Positions 7,753 to 15,940 of a stretch of DNA of 64,000 nt are shown here, in pieces; within the stretch, counting starts at the first letter, position 1, and every line of letters begins with the position of its first letter. This stretch comes from Phycicoccus sp. CSK15P-2. GTDB taxonomy: Bacteria; Actinomycetota; Actinomycetes; Actinomycetales; Dermatophilaceae. Where the stretch lies: assembly GCF_016888005.1 (NCBI RefSeq), contig NZ_JAFDVE010000020.1, forward strand, positions 1-64,000, written 5' to 3'. A program made the position numbers and the translations under genes. The notes beneath the pieces were generated by a model that was not told where the DNA came from, did not search any database, and saw nothing but the letters and a program-made list of their open reading frames with translations.

Positions 7753-10158
7753 ATGGAGGGTCCCGAGATCACCGCCACCGAAGCCGTCATCGACAACGGC
7801 AGCTTCGGTACCCGTACCGTCCGGTTCGAGACCGGACGCCTGGCCAAGCAGGCCGGAGGCGCCGTTGCCGCCTACCTGGACGAGGACACGATGCTCCTCT
7901 CCACCACCACCGCCGGGAAGTCCCCGCGTGAGGGCTTCGACTTCTTCCCCCTGACCGTCGACGTCGAGGAGCGGATGTACGCCGCGGGCAAGATCCCCGG
8001 CTCGTTCTTCCGCCGCGAGGGCCGTCCGTCCACGGACGCGATCCTCACCTGTCGGCTCATCGACCGCCCGCTGCGCCCGACCTTCCGCAAGGGGCTGCGC
8101 AACGAGGTCCAGGTCGTCATCTCCGTCCTGTCCCTGAACCCGGACCACCAGTACGACGTCCTCGCCATCAACGGTGCGAGCGCGTCGACGCAGATCTCCG
8201 GCCTGCCGTTCTCCGGCCCGGTCGGCGCCACCCGCGTCAGCCTCATCGACGGCCAGTGGGTCGCGTTCCCGAACTTCAGCGACATCGAGCGCTCGACGTT
8301 CGACATGGTCGTCGCGGGCCGCATCGCCGGTGACGACGTCGCGATCATGATGGTCGAGGCCGAGTCCACGGAGAACACCTGGGACCTCGTGAAGACCGCC
8401 GGCAAGACCGCCCCCACCGAGGAGGTCGTCGCCGAGGGTCTCGAGGCGTCCAAGAAGTTCATCAGGGTCCTGTGCGAGGCCCAGTCCGAGCTGGCCGAGA
8501 AGGCCGCGAAGCCGGTCGAGGAGTTCCCGATCTTCCTCGACTACGAGGACGACGCCTACCAGGCCGTCGAGGAGGCCACCTCCGGTGACCTGACCTCGGC
8601 GCTGCAGATCGCCGGCAAGCAGGAGCGCGAGGAGCGCATCGACGAGATCAAGGAGTCGATGAAGGCCTCGCTCGCCGAGCGCTTCGAGGGCCGCGAGAAG
8701 GAGCTGTCCGCCGCCTACCGCAGCGTGCAGAAGGCGCTGGTCCGCCAGCGCATCCTGCGCGACAAGGTCCGCATCGACGGCCGTGGCCTCGCCGACATCC
8801 GGGCGCTGAGCGCCGAGGTCGAGGTCCTGCCGCGCACCCACGGCTCGGCCATCTTCGAGCGTGGCGAGACCCAGATCATGGGGGTCACGACGCTCAACAT
8901 GCTCCGGATGGAGCAGCAGCTGGACACGCTGTCGCCGACCACGCGCAAGCGCTACATGCACAACTACAACTTCCCGCCGTACTCGACCGGCGAGACCGGC
9001 CGCGTGGGCTCTCCGAAGCGCCGCGAGATCGGCCACGGGGCGCTCGCCGAGCGGGCCCTCATGCCGGTCCTGCCGACGCGCGAGGAGTTCCCGTACGCGA
9101 TCCGCCAGGTCTCCGAGGCGCTGGGCTCCAACGGCTCGACGTCGATGGGCTCGGTCTGCGCGTCCACCCTGTCGCTGCTCAACGCCGGGGTGCCGCTGCG
9201 CGCCCCGGTCGCCGGCATCGCGATGGGCCTGGTCTCGGCGGAGGTCGACGGGCAGACGCAGTACGCGGCGCTCACCGACATCCTCGGCGCCGAGGACGCC
9301 TTCGGCGACATGGACTTCAAGGTCGCCGGCACCCGCGAGTTCGTCACGGCCATCCAGCTCGACACCAAGCTCGACGGCATCCCCGCCGACGTGCTGGCCG
9401 GTGCGCTGACCCAGGCCCGGGACGCCCGCTTCCACATCCTCGACGTCATGAACGAGGCGATCGACGCCCCGGACGAGATGTCCCCGTACGCCCCCCGCGT
9501 CATCTCGGTGAAGGTCCCGGTCGACAAGATCGGCGAGGTCATCGGCCCGAAGGGCAAGATGATCAACCAGATCCAGGAGGACACGGGCGCCGACATCTCG
9601 ATCGAGGACGACGGCACGGTCTACATCGGCGCCACGGATGGCCCCTCGGCCGAGGCGGCCCGCGCGGCGGTCAACGCCATCGCCAACCCGCAGATGCCGG
9701 AGATCGGCGAGCGCTTCCTCGGGACCGTCGTCAAGACGACGACCTTCGGCGCGTTCGTCTCCCTGCTGCCGGGCAAGGACGGCCTGCTGCACATCTCCGA
9801 GGTGCGCAAGCTCGTCGGGGGCAAGCGCATCGACGCCGTCGAGGACGTCCTGTCGGTCGGCCAGAAGATCCAGGTCGAGCTCAAGGAGATCGACCCGCGC
9901 GGCAAGCTCAGCCTCGCCGCAGTGACCGCCGAGGGCGGCTCCGACGCCGCAGCGGCCCCGGCCGCTCCGGCGGCCGACGCCGGCTCCGACGCGACGGACG
10001 ACACCGACGCCGATGACGCCGATGACGCCGACGACCAGGGCGGCAGCGACTCGGACGAGCGCGGTGAGGGCGGCGAGCGTCGCCGCCGCAACCGTCGCCG
10101 TCGTGGCGGCCGTGGCCGCGGTGAGCGGTCGGAGGAGGGCGCGCCCAGCGACGCCTGA
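7753..10158 (+). CDS. pnp: Polyribonucleotide nucleotidyltransferase
   Basis: An 801-residue PNPase that degrades RNA 3' to 5' phosphorolytically and synthesises heteropolymeric tails. It has two RNase PH domains with a helical insert, the KH domain with [18 protein letters not shown], and an S1 domain starting [19 protein letters not shown]. The ATG at 7753 has a near-perfect AAAGGAGG site. The C-terminal ~75 residues are an Ala/Asp-rich acidic stretch followed by a basic Arg/Gly tail ([15 protein letters not shown]), an actinobacterial extension likely to add RNA binding. The M16 zinc peptidase gene that often follows pnp is absent here. Confidence 0.97.
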   Translation: MEGPEITATEAVIDNGSFGTRTVRFETGRLAKQAGGAVAAYLDEDTMLLSTTTAGKSPREGFDFFPLTVDVEERMYAAGKIPGSFFRREGRPSTDAILTCRLIDRPLRPTFRKGLRNEVQVVISVLSLNPDHQYDVLAINGASASTQISGLPFSGPVGATRVSLIDGQWVAFPNFSDIERSTFDMVVAGRIAGDDVAIMMVEAESTENTWDLVKTAGKTAPTEEVVAEGLEASKKFIRVLCEAQSELAEKAAKPVEEFPIFLDYEDDAYQAVEEATSGDLTSALQIAGKQEREERIDEIKESMKASLAERFEGREKELSAAYRSVQKALVRQRILRDKVRIDGRGLADIRALSAEVEVLPRTHGSAIFERGETQIMGVTTLNMLRMEQQLDTLSPTTRKRYMHNYNFPPYSTGETGRVGSPKRREIGHGALAERALMPVLPTREEFPYAIRQVSEALGSNGSTSMGSVCASTLSLLNAGVPLRAPVAGIAMGLVSAEVDGQTQYAALTDILGAEDAFGDMDFKVAGTREFVTAIQLDTKLDGIPADVLAGALTQARDARFHILDVMNEAIDAPDEMSPYAPRVISVKVPVDKIGEVIGPKGKMINQIQEDTGADISIEDDGTVYIGATDGPSAEAARAAVNAIANPQMPEIGERFLGTVVKTTTFGAFVSLLPGKDGLLHISEVRKLVGGKRIDAVEDVLSVGQKIQVELKEIDPRGKLSLAAVTAEGGSDAAAAPAAPAADAGSDATDDTDADDADDADDQGGSDSDERGEGGERRRRNRRRRGGRGRGERSEEGAPSDA

Positions 10159-10176
10159 CGCCTCGCGTCATCCGGA

Positions 10177-10215
10177 CCGGAGCCCCGGTGCACCCTCGGT
10201 GCACCGGGGCTCCGG
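10177..10215 (+). terminator. Rho-independent-like terminator after pnp
   Basis: A perfect 17-bp stem (10177-10193 with 10199-10215) closes a 5-nt CCTCG loop 18 nt after the pnp stop. No T-run follows. Confidence 0.8.
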
Positions 10216-10333
10216 CCGTCCCGGGCGGTTGTCCACAGGGGGAGTCTTCCCCATCGAGGGACACCGCCGCGGACGGCTAGGTTGTGCGCGACCGCTCAGG
10301 GGAGCCGGTCCCGCTCACAGAAGGATTCGTTCT

Positions 10334-11074
10334 ATGCGTGCTGTCCTCGGCGTGCTCGTCGCGCTCGGTGTCCTGCTCACTCTCGCCGGAGGTACGGCCG
10401 CGGTCGTCATCGGCCCGGACGGGGTCGCCGAGACGCCGACGAGCGAGGTCGACCTCGGGGAGAGCGCCGTGCTCGTGACCTCCGCCGGCGTGCTCTCGTT
10501 CCGCGGTGCCACCATGCAGCTCACGGCGTCGTCCCCGGACGGCCCGGTCTTCGTCGGGCAGGCGCACCCGGTCGACGTGGCGGACTGGGTCGGGCACTCG
10601 GGCCGGTGGGTGGTCACGTCGGTCGACCAGCAGGGAGTCGGCGGGACGTCGGTTCCCGGCGATGCGGAGGCGAAGGCCCTGGTGGCCCCCGCCGACCTCC
10701 CCTTCTGGACGCGCCGGGCGTCGGGCGCAGGCGAGCAGACTCTCGTGCTGCCGCTCGACGGGTCGCCGACGCAGGTGGCGGTCCTCCCGCCGGAGGGCTC
10801 GACCGCGCTGGCCGTGCGGATGGGCCTCGCCCTGCCGGGAGCCTTCACCACGGCTCTGGTCACGGCTGGTGCCGGGCTCGTGCTCGTCGCGGGGGGCATC
10901 GTCGGGATGCGCCGACTGGCGCGCCGCGGCCGCGTCGCGGACGAAGCCGTGCCGGTCGAGGACGAGGCACCCGCACCGGCCTCCGGGGCCGTGCTGCGCG
11001 CCGTCGTCGCAGGTCTGGCGGTTCCGCTCCTGGTGTCCGGCTGCTCGTGGGGCCCGCAGCAGGTTGACACCTGG
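10334..11074 (+). pseudogene. Membrane/lipoprotein hypothetical, 5' part of a frameshifted locus
   Basis: Coding-like sequence starts at ATG 10334 with an N-terminal hydrophobic segment (residues 2-25), an extracytoplasmic-looking region, a transmembrane helix near residue 180 (VTAGAGLVLVAGGIVG), an acidic linker, and then a second export-type segment ending in LLVSGCSW, a good lipobox. After about 11065 this frame turns into Arg-rich sequence typical of an out-of-frame read, although no stop appears until 12052. The natural continuation is in another frame (11088-11969). Either two genes became fused and shifted, or one base was gained, or the assembly has an error. Function unknown. Confidence 0.55.
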
Positions 11075-11087
11075 GGAGCCGGACACC

Positions 11088-11969
11088 GTGACCAAGACCG
11101 CGGTCGAGGCCGACGGGCTCGGGGCGCTGCTCGAGGACTACGACGAGCGCAACAACGCGGCCATCGCCGCGGCCCACAAGAGCGACGACCCAAAGGTGTG
11201 GGCCTCCGCCGATGCCGAGCTCGTCCTCGACGGGGACCGTTTCGACACCCGTCGGGCGAAGGTCGCCAAGAGCAAGGAGCCCGCCTCGACGCTGCGTCAC
11301 GAGCCGGGGGCGCTCTACGCACCCGAGTTCGGCGAGTACCCCATGTTCGCCATCGGGTCGGCGACCGTCACCTCGTCGGTGAAGGACTCCGAGCCGTGGT
11401 CCTCGGTCGGGGTGTGGCTCCGGGAGTCCGCGGCGGAGCCCTGGAAGCAGGCAGCGAACGTCGCTACCGCGGACGACCTGAAGCTGCCCGGGCCGAACCC
11501 CGTGGGCGCCGAGAGCGTGCCCACACCGGAGCAGCGCAAGGCCACCCTCGCCGCGGCCACGGCCGTGCTCGGCTACCTCCGGGGCGAGGGCAAGGCCTCG
11601 GGCGTCACCCTCGACAAGACGCTCAAGGAGCTCCGCGCCGGGTCCTCGATCCGGGACGCGAAGGGGGTGGACCACCGGATGTCGGCCACGTTCGCCAACG
11701 GGGCCGACGACCAGGTCTCGGCCGAGGGGTCGGTGCGCGCGGTGCGCACCGACGACGGCGTGCTGGCCGTCGTGAGCATCCGGGCGCACGACTCGTTCTC
11801 GGTGGGTGGCAACAGCCGCCTCCAGTGGGACGAGCCGTACGGCACCGCCCTCGGACAGTCCGGACAACGCACGCTGTTGTCCAGGGACATCGGCGTCGTC
11901 GTGCTGCTCGCCGTCGCGGACTCGGGGAAGGCCCGGGTCCTCGCCTCGGGCTGGGACACCGCCAGGTGA
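11088..11969 (+). CDS. Hypothetical protein, 3' frame of the shifted lipoprotein locus
   Basis: From about 11070 to the TGA at 11969 this frame has normal amino-acid composition (VEADGLGALLEDYDERNNAA onward) and GC-rich third positions. The first possible in-frame start after the switch is GTG 11088, giving 293 residues without any signal. Upstream, the lipobox segment in the other frame would supply an export signal if one base were removed near 11065, giving CSWGPQQVTPGEPD. The product would then be a ~300-residue lipoprotein of unknown function. I do not recognise a family. Confidence 0.6.
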   Translation: MTKTAVEADGLGALLEDYDERNNAAIAAAHKSDDPKVWASADAELVLDGDRFDTRRAKVAKSKEPASTLRHEPGALYAPEFGEYPMFAIGSATVTSSVKDSEPWSSVGVWLRESAAEPWKQAANVATADDLKLPGPNPVGAESVPTPEQRKATLAAATAVLGYLRGEGKASGVTLDKTLKELRAGSSIRDAKGVDHRMSATFANGADDQVSAEGSVRAVRTDDGVLAVVSIRAHDSFSVGGNSRLQWDEPYGTALGQSGQRTLLSRDIGVVVLLAVADSGKARVLASGWDTAR

Positions 11970-11970
11970 C

Positions 11971-12008
11971 GAACCTGCCGGCGACACCTCGGTGTCGCTG
12001 GCAGGTTC
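11971..12008 (+). terminator. Strong hairpin terminator
   Basis: Nine base pairs (GAACCTGCC with GGCAGGTTC), one G-T wobble and seven more base pairs (GCGACAC with GTGTCGC) close a CTCG tetraloop directly after the stop of the preceding gene. Confidence 0.8.
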
Positions 12009-12100
12009 ATGACCTTCCGGAGGACACGCATCGTCTAGCGTGTGTCCGGTAGATGTCGGCAGGGGGACACCGCCGATGCGAGATGGGGGAGTGGTGTGAG

Positions 12101-12280
12101 ATGAACAGACCTGCCGAGGACGCAGCAGCCACCGGGCCGGCGCCACGGGACGTGCCGGAGGAGCCGGTGGACGGCTCTGGGTCGGACCTCATCACAACGC
12201 CCGGCGTCGAGCCGACGTCGACCGACCCCGCCTGGCCCGTGCGCGTGAACCGGCCGGAGGGCGGGGCCGCCTGGGCCTGA
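12101..12280 (+). CDS. Small hypothetical protein
   Basis: A possible 59-residue Pro/Ala/Glu-rich protein from ATG 12101 to TGA 12280, ending RPEGGAAWA. Its ribosome binding site is weak and other in-frame starts exist at 12053 and 12083. It is placed between two strong hairpins, which suggests a separate transcript. No family is recognised, and it may not be translated. Confidence 0.35.
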   Translation: MNRPAEDAAATGPAPRDVPEEPVDGSGSDLITTPGVEPTSTDPAWPVRVNRPEGGAAWA

Positions 12281-12295
12281 GGCCCGGGACACCGA

Positions 12296-12331
12296 AAGGG
12301 CCCGCTCCACCTCGTGGTGGAGCGGGCCCTT
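12296..12331. terminator. Bidirectional terminator
   Basis: A perfect 16-bp stem (12296-12311 with 12316-12331) closes a 4-nt loop and has A-rich and T-ending flanks on opposite sides. It lies between the convergent 12101-12280 gene and the minus-strand small protein gene, so it can serve both. Confidence 0.85.
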
Positions 12332-12341
12332 CGATGTGTGC

Positions 12342-12479
12342 TCAGGCCGCGGAGCGGGTGCGCAGCTGGTGCGGCGCCTTCCAGCGCATCTCCATCCGCG
12401 TCCGTCCGTCGGCAGTCACGACCGGCACCCAGCGCATGGCCAGGCCGGTACGGGTCGTCGTAGTGGCGACCTTTCTCAT
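12342..12479 (-). CDS. 45-residue conserved-looking small basic protein
   Basis: Read on the minus strand: ATG at 12479 preceded at 4 nt by an almost ideal GGGAGGAGG ribosome binding site, and TGA at 12342. The product is Thr/Arg-rich: MRKVATTTTRTGLAMRWVPV at the start, then an RTRMEMRWKAP segment, giving two RW motifs. It has its own promoter (TACTCT at 12522-12517) inside a PHO-like divergent control region and its own terminator. I have an impression of similar short proteins in other actinobacteria, but know of no assigned function. There are no transmembrane or Cys motifs. Confidence 0.75.
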   Translation of the reverse strand: MRKVATTTTRTGLAMRWVPVVTADGRTRMEMRWKAPHQLRTRSAA

Positions 12480-12497
12480 GATGCCTCCTCCCGGATC

Positions 12498-12558
12498 GTT
12501 CACCCTGCGTTCACCAAGAGTACAGGTATCGCGGAGCTAAGGTGAACAAAACATGAAC
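12498..12558. promoter_or_regulatory. Divergent promoter with paired PHO-box-like repeats
   Basis: On the plus strand two 11-nt units, GTTCACCCTGC and GTTCACCAAGA (12498-12519), are followed 18 nt later by a TAAGGT -10 box (12538-12543). On the minus strand GTTCATGTTTT and GTTCACCTTAG (12558-12537) are followed 14 nt later by a TACTCT -10 box (12522-12517). Both pairs match the 11-nt GTTCACC repeat of the PhoP PHO box, and each pair lies at the -35 position of its promoter. The region would drive the 45-residue protein leftward and the type VII-like cluster rightward. Confidence 0.6.
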
Positions 12559-12714
12559 AACCTGCGTGGCACGGGTATCCCCGGTGGCGCCTCGGAGGCC
12601 CGGTCCGTCGTCGTCACCGCGGGGGGAGGGGAGTGCTCCCCGTTGTGCCCGACGCGGAGCAGGTCCACTGTTGGCCCGGGAGAGGCCGACCGACCGAGGG
12701 CAAGGAGTGTGACC

Positions 12715-13452
12715 GTGGAGCGCGACATGGAGACCCTGTGGGAGACGCGGGAGGAGATCGACCGCAGCCAGCAGCGGCTTGACTCGATCCCCGTGCGGGA
12801 CGAGGACGTCGAGGGCAGCGACCCGGCCCGGGTCGTCTCGGTCCGGGTGGCGGCGGACGGCACGGTCCGGTCCATCACCGTCGACCACCGGTGGCAGGAC
12901 CACGTGGCCGCGGCAGACCTGGCCGACACCATCGCCGCCGCCTACGTCACGGCCGCCGGTGAGCGCGTCGGGACCTGGGTCACCGACGTCGAGGACGCCT
13001 TCGCCATGCCGGCACCCCGCAACCGGCCGCTGCCGACGACGGTCGAGGAGGTGATGGAGCTCGTCCCCGACTCCGAGAACCTGACCGAGGAGGAGGTCAT
13101 GACGCGCATCGCCGAGCTGTGGTCGGAGATCGAGTCCGAGCTGGACGGCGCCCTCGCCGACCTCGAGGACCGCACGACACAGGTGCACCGGGCCTCCAGC
13201 CCCGACGGCACCGTGCACGTCGAGCTGAGCGCGTCCGGCGGCCTCCAGCAGCTCGTGCTGCGCGAGTCCTGGCTCGAGCGGGCGCACCCGGCGAACATCG
13301 GGCGCAGCATCCTCGCCGTGCTCGAGCAGGCGCAGGCGAGCGCGCTCGCGGGCTTCGCCCGGACCAGGCAGGACGCCGACGCCGCCGTGGACCGCCTCGG
13401 CCGGCTCGGCGACCCCACCCGGCTGGCCCGCCGCGCGGGCCTGGACGTCTGA
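12715..13452 (+). CDS. YbaB/EbfC-like protein of a type VII secretion-like cluster
   Basis: A 245-residue soluble, acidic protein. It has two strand-rich modules resembling YbaB/EbfC domains (VVSVRVAADGTVRSITVDH and GTVHVELSASGGLQQLVL) separated by a helical region. YbaB-like proteins are frequent companions of ESX substrates in actinobacteria. The GTG start at 12715 is supported by AAGGAG seven nt upstream. An ATG at 12553, 9 nt after a -10 box, would add 54 low-complexity residues and is less likely, although a leaderless start there cannot be excluded. The next gene follows after 10 nt. Confidence 0.75.
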   Translation: MERDMETLWETREEIDRSQQRLDSIPVRDEDVEGSDPARVVSVRVAADGTVRSITVDHRWQDHVAAADLADTIAAAYVTAAGERVGTWVTDVEDAFAMPAPRNRPLPTTVEEVMELVPDSENLTEEEVMTRIAELWSEIESELDGALADLEDRTTQVHRASSPDGTVHVELSASGGLQQLVLRESWLERAHPANIGRSILAVLEQAQASALAGFARTRQDADAAVDRLGRLGDPTRLARRAGLDV

Positions 13453-13462
13453 GGAGGGCACC

Positions 13463-13780
13463 GTGTCGTTCGAGGTCCAGAAGGAAGCCCTGGAGCACGA
13501 CGCCAAGATCTGGGACGCCACCGGGGACACCCTGTCCACGGCGGCGGGCGCCGCACGGGGGATCGTGCTCTCGACGAACGCGGTCTCGTTCGTCGGTGAC
13601 GCCACCGGGTTCACGAGCACCTACGCCGACATCCAGTCCTTCGTGGCCGGGCTGCTCGACGAGGGGTCCGCCGCGTCGTCCGACATGGCGACGACCCTGC
13701 GGGACGTGCGGAAGCAGTACGAGGCCGACGAGCAGTCGGCCGCCCAGCGCATCGGCGACCAGTGGTCGCCCGTCGAGTGA
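13463..13780 (+). CDS. EspC-like type VII secretion substrate
   Basis: A 105-residue, almost entirely helical protein with no signal peptide. The central SFVGDATGF sits where a helix-turn-helix hairpin would bend, and the C-terminal YEADE (residues 86-90) matches the YxxxD/E export signal of ESX substrates. Size and composition fit the EspC/ESX-associated family. A GAGGAGGG ribosome site precedes the GTG. No EccC, EccB or EccD machinery gene is in the window, so the export system would have to be encoded elsewhere. Confidence 0.7.
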   Translation: MSFEVQKEALEHDAKIWDATGDTLSTAAGAARGIVLSTNAVSFVGDATGFTSTYADIQSFVAGLLDEGSAASSDMATTLRDVRKQYEADEQSAAQRIGDQWSPVE

Positions 13781-13790
13781 GGACACCGAG

Positions 13791-14510
13791 ATGACACCCG
13801 AAGAGATCCTCGAGAAGCTGCACGCCAAGTGGGAGGAGGTCGAGCGCAAGGCCACCGCCCTGCTCGAAGCCTTCAACAACACCCTGCAGAAGATCGCCCG
13901 CTTCTCCGGCTGGGTGGCCGAGAAGGCGGCCGCCTTCTGGAACAACACCGTCGTGCCGGCCTGGCAGAAGGCCGTGGACTGGATGTCCGAGCACTGGAAC
14001 GTGTTCGGTGCACCCTGGCTATGCTTCGGGGCCGCCGGCGACTGGCGCTCGGGGGTCGGGCAGCCGACCTCGGAGCGGGCGGGCCTGGCGACCAAGGGCC
14101 AGCTCGACGTCGACACGACCTGGAAGGGCACCGCCGCGACGCGCTACAACGACCGCCTGGGCGAGCAGGAGCGGGCCCTCGGTGCGGTCTCCGAGCAGTT
14201 CGCGGAGACCATCGCGGCCAGCCTGACCAAGGTGGGTGCCGGGATCATCACCTGGTGGCTCGGCATCATCGTCGGCATCGGCATCCTCGTCATCTGCCTC
14301 GTCACGGCCACGGGTGAGGCCATCTCGGTGTTCGGGCTCCCGGCGGTGCCCCCGACGGTCTACGCGGGCTGGGCCTCGTTCGTCGGCGGGCTGATCATCG
14401 GCACGGGTGCCCTCACGACCCTGTGCCTGCTCGCCAAGAGCGACCTCGCGGGTGCGCGTACGAAGCTCGCGAAGTTCCCTGGCGGCTCCTGGCCGGCGTT
14501 CGGCTCGTAG
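13791..14510 (+). CDS. WXG-like protein with a C-terminal membrane hairpin
   Basis: A 239-residue protein. Residues 1-75 are helical, amphipathic and Trp-rich. A WKG motif at 111-113 followed by a helix resembles a WXG100 hairpin. Two hydrophobic segments (150-174 and 191-214) form a transmembrane hairpin, and a short Lys/Arg-rich tail ends in PAFGS. There is no signal peptide. It follows the EspC-like gene after 10 nt. It could be a membrane-acting type VII effector or a membrane component of the cluster; the sequence does not decide. Confidence 0.65.
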   Translation: MTPEEILEKLHAKWEEVERKATALLEAFNNTLQKIARFSGWVAEKAAAFWNNTVVPAWQKAVDWMSEHWNVFGAPWLCFGAAGDWRSGVGQPTSERAGLATKGQLDVDTTWKGTAATRYNDRLGEQERALGAVSEQFAETIAASLTKVGAGIITWWLGIIVGIGILVICLVTATGEAISVFGLPAVPPTVYAGWASFVGGLIIGTGALTTLCLLAKSDLAGARTKLAKFPGGSWPAFGS

Positions 14511-14519
14511 GCTGCCGCC

Positions 14520-14942
14520 GTGACGATGGACGAGCGCACCGCCCGGGACGCGGCGACGATCCGGGCCCGCGGTGCCCTCGCGGCGCTCGCCCTGTGCCTG
14601 CTCCTCGCAATGGCGTGCGCGGCCTTCGCGCTCACCGCGCCGGGAGACGCCGCGGCCCTGCTGTGGGTGGGTGCCGCGCTCGCCGTCATCGGCGCCTTGG
14701 CCGCGCTGGTCGTGCAGCGGGCCAACCGCCGCCTCGCCGGTGACCCCCGGGACGGTGCGGCCGTCGCCGGGATGGGGCTGCTGGCCGTGGCGGTCCTCAT
14801 GGCGTGGGCGGTGGGGGTGCTCGTCGTGCTCGCCGTCACCCGCGAGGTGGTCTACACCCTGGCGGCCCTCGCCTTCGTCGTCCTCGTCCTGCCCCCGCTC
14901 GTCATGGGGTGGGTCACCGCGAAAGGGCCCCATCCCTCCTGA
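14520..14942 (+). CDS. Small integral membrane protein
   Basis: A 140-residue protein with four hydrophobic helices (about 18-40, 43-65, 82-102, 106-130) and a short cytoplasmic N-terminus. The GTG at 14520 is preceded by TAGGCT (14508-14513) and 6 nt, a good leaderless promoter; its TAG is the stop codon of the preceding gene. By position it could be an immunity protein for the WXG-like membrane protein, as polytopic immunity proteins protect against membrane-acting type VII toxins elsewhere. That is inference only. Confidence 0.6.
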   Translation: MTMDERTARDAATIRARGALAALALCLLLAMACAAFALTAPGDAAALLWVGAALAVIGALAALVVQRANRRLAGDPRDGAAVAGMGLLAVAVLMAWAVGVLVVLAVTREVVYTLAALAFVVLVLPPLVMGWVTAKGPHPS

Positions 14943-14968
14943 GCGTGCCGCTCACTAGAGTGGCGGCC

Positions 14969-15718
14969 ATGAGTGGCACGAAGGTCGCGGTCGTCGGCGC
15001 ATCCGGGCGGATGGGGTCCACCACCTGCGCCGCCGTCGAGGCGGCCGGCGACCTCGAGCTCGTCGCGCGGGTCGGGTCGGGTGACGACCTGGGCGACCTG
15101 GGCGGGGCCGAGGTGGCCGTCGACTTCACCGTGCCGGACTCCTCGCCCGGCGTCGTCGCGCACTGTGTCGAGCGCGGCGTGCACGTCGTCGTCGGCGCGA
15201 CCGGATGGAGCGAGGCGCGCCTCGCCACGTTGCGCGACCACCTCGCCAGCCACCCCGAGGTCGGCGTGCTCGTCGCCCCGAACTTCGCCGTCGGCGCGGT
15301 CCTCATGATGGAGCTCACCCGCCGGGCCGCCCCCTTCTTCGAGTCGGTCGAGGTCGTCGAGCTGCACCATCCCGACAAGGTCGACGCGCCGTCCGGCACC
15401 GCCGCCCGCACGGCCGCCGTCATCGGCGTGGCGCGCGAGCAGGCCGGCTGCGACCCCGTCCCCGACGCCACCCGGCACGACCCGGACGGCGCGCGTGGCG
15501 CCCTCGTCCACGGAGTCCCGGTGCACTCGGTCCGGTTGCGCGGGCTCGTGGCCCACCAGGAGGTCCTGCTCGGCAACCCCGGCGAGATGCTCACCGTCCG
15601 GCACGACTCCTTCGACCGCGTCTCGTTCATGTCGGGCGTCCTGGCCGCCGTCCGGCAGGTCTCCGCCCACCCGGGTCTCACCGTCGGCCTCGAGCACTAC
15701 CTCGGCCTCGACGGCTGA
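14969..15718 (+). CDS. dapB: 4-hydroxy-tetrahydrodipicolinate reductase
   Basis: A 249-residue DapB catalysing the NAD(P)H-dependent step after DapA in lysine/diaminopimelate synthesis. The Rossmann motif VVGASGRMGS is at residues 6-16. The catalytic signature ELHHPDKVDAPSGTA has the His pair and the Lys. Length is normal. A TAGAGT -10 box (14956-14961) lies 7 nt before the ATG, fitting a leaderless mRNA. Its partner dapA lies 17 kb downstream; in many actinobacteria the two are close, so the nitrate cluster looks like an insertion. Confidence 0.96.
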   Translation: MSGTKVAVVGASGRMGSTTCAAVEAAGDLELVARVGSGDDLGDLGGAEVAVDFTVPDSSPGVVAHCVERGVHVVVGATGWSEARLATLRDHLASHPEVGVLVAPNFAVGAVLMMELTRRAAPFFESVEVVELHHPDKVDAPSGTAARTAAVIGVAREQAGCDPVPDATRHDPDGARGALVHGVPVHSVRLRGLVAHQEVLLGNPGEMLTVRHDSFDRVSFMSGVLAAVRQVSAHPGLTVGLEHYLGLDG

Positions 15719-15763
15719 CCGCCGTACCCCTCACCTGGGCCGACGCATCCATGTGACGGGCGT

Positions 15764-15863
15764 GTTACCGAACCCTCACACCCTTCGTGCCCGCCGACAT
15801 GAGGTGGATGTTTCGGACGGTTCACACGGGCCGCGGCCCACTGAAACACCCCGTTCCTAGCGT
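15764..15863 (+). promoter_or_regulatory. narK operon promoter with GlnR-like site
   Basis: GTTAC-N6-CTCAC at 15764-15779 fits the core of the actinobacterial GlnR box (gTnAC-n6-spaced half sites 11 bp apart). GTTTC at 15810-15814 and GTTCAC at 15820-15825 form a second, imperfect inverted element, and GAAAC is at 15843-15847. TAGCGT at 15858-15863 is a plausible -10 box about 77 nt before narK. Nitrogen control by GlnR is therefore likely; the exact site is inference. Confidence 0.4.
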
Positions 15864-15940
15864 TCTCGACGTCCGACAACGACGCGGGACGCCGGAGGTC
15901 GGTGTTCCCGAGGCACTGGAACTCCGGGAAAGGGCAGCAC

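Noticed and set aside
7081-9792. Very long minus-strand frame opposite pnp continuing into phoD
   Set aside because: It mirrors the codon structure of pnp on the other strand and has no ribosome site or family motif; phoD begins at 6996.
11088-12052. Continuation of the 10334 frame to the stop at 12052
   Set aside because: Its composition is Arg/Gly-rich out-of-frame sequence and it crosses the strong hairpin at 11971-12008; the neighbouring frame has the coding character.
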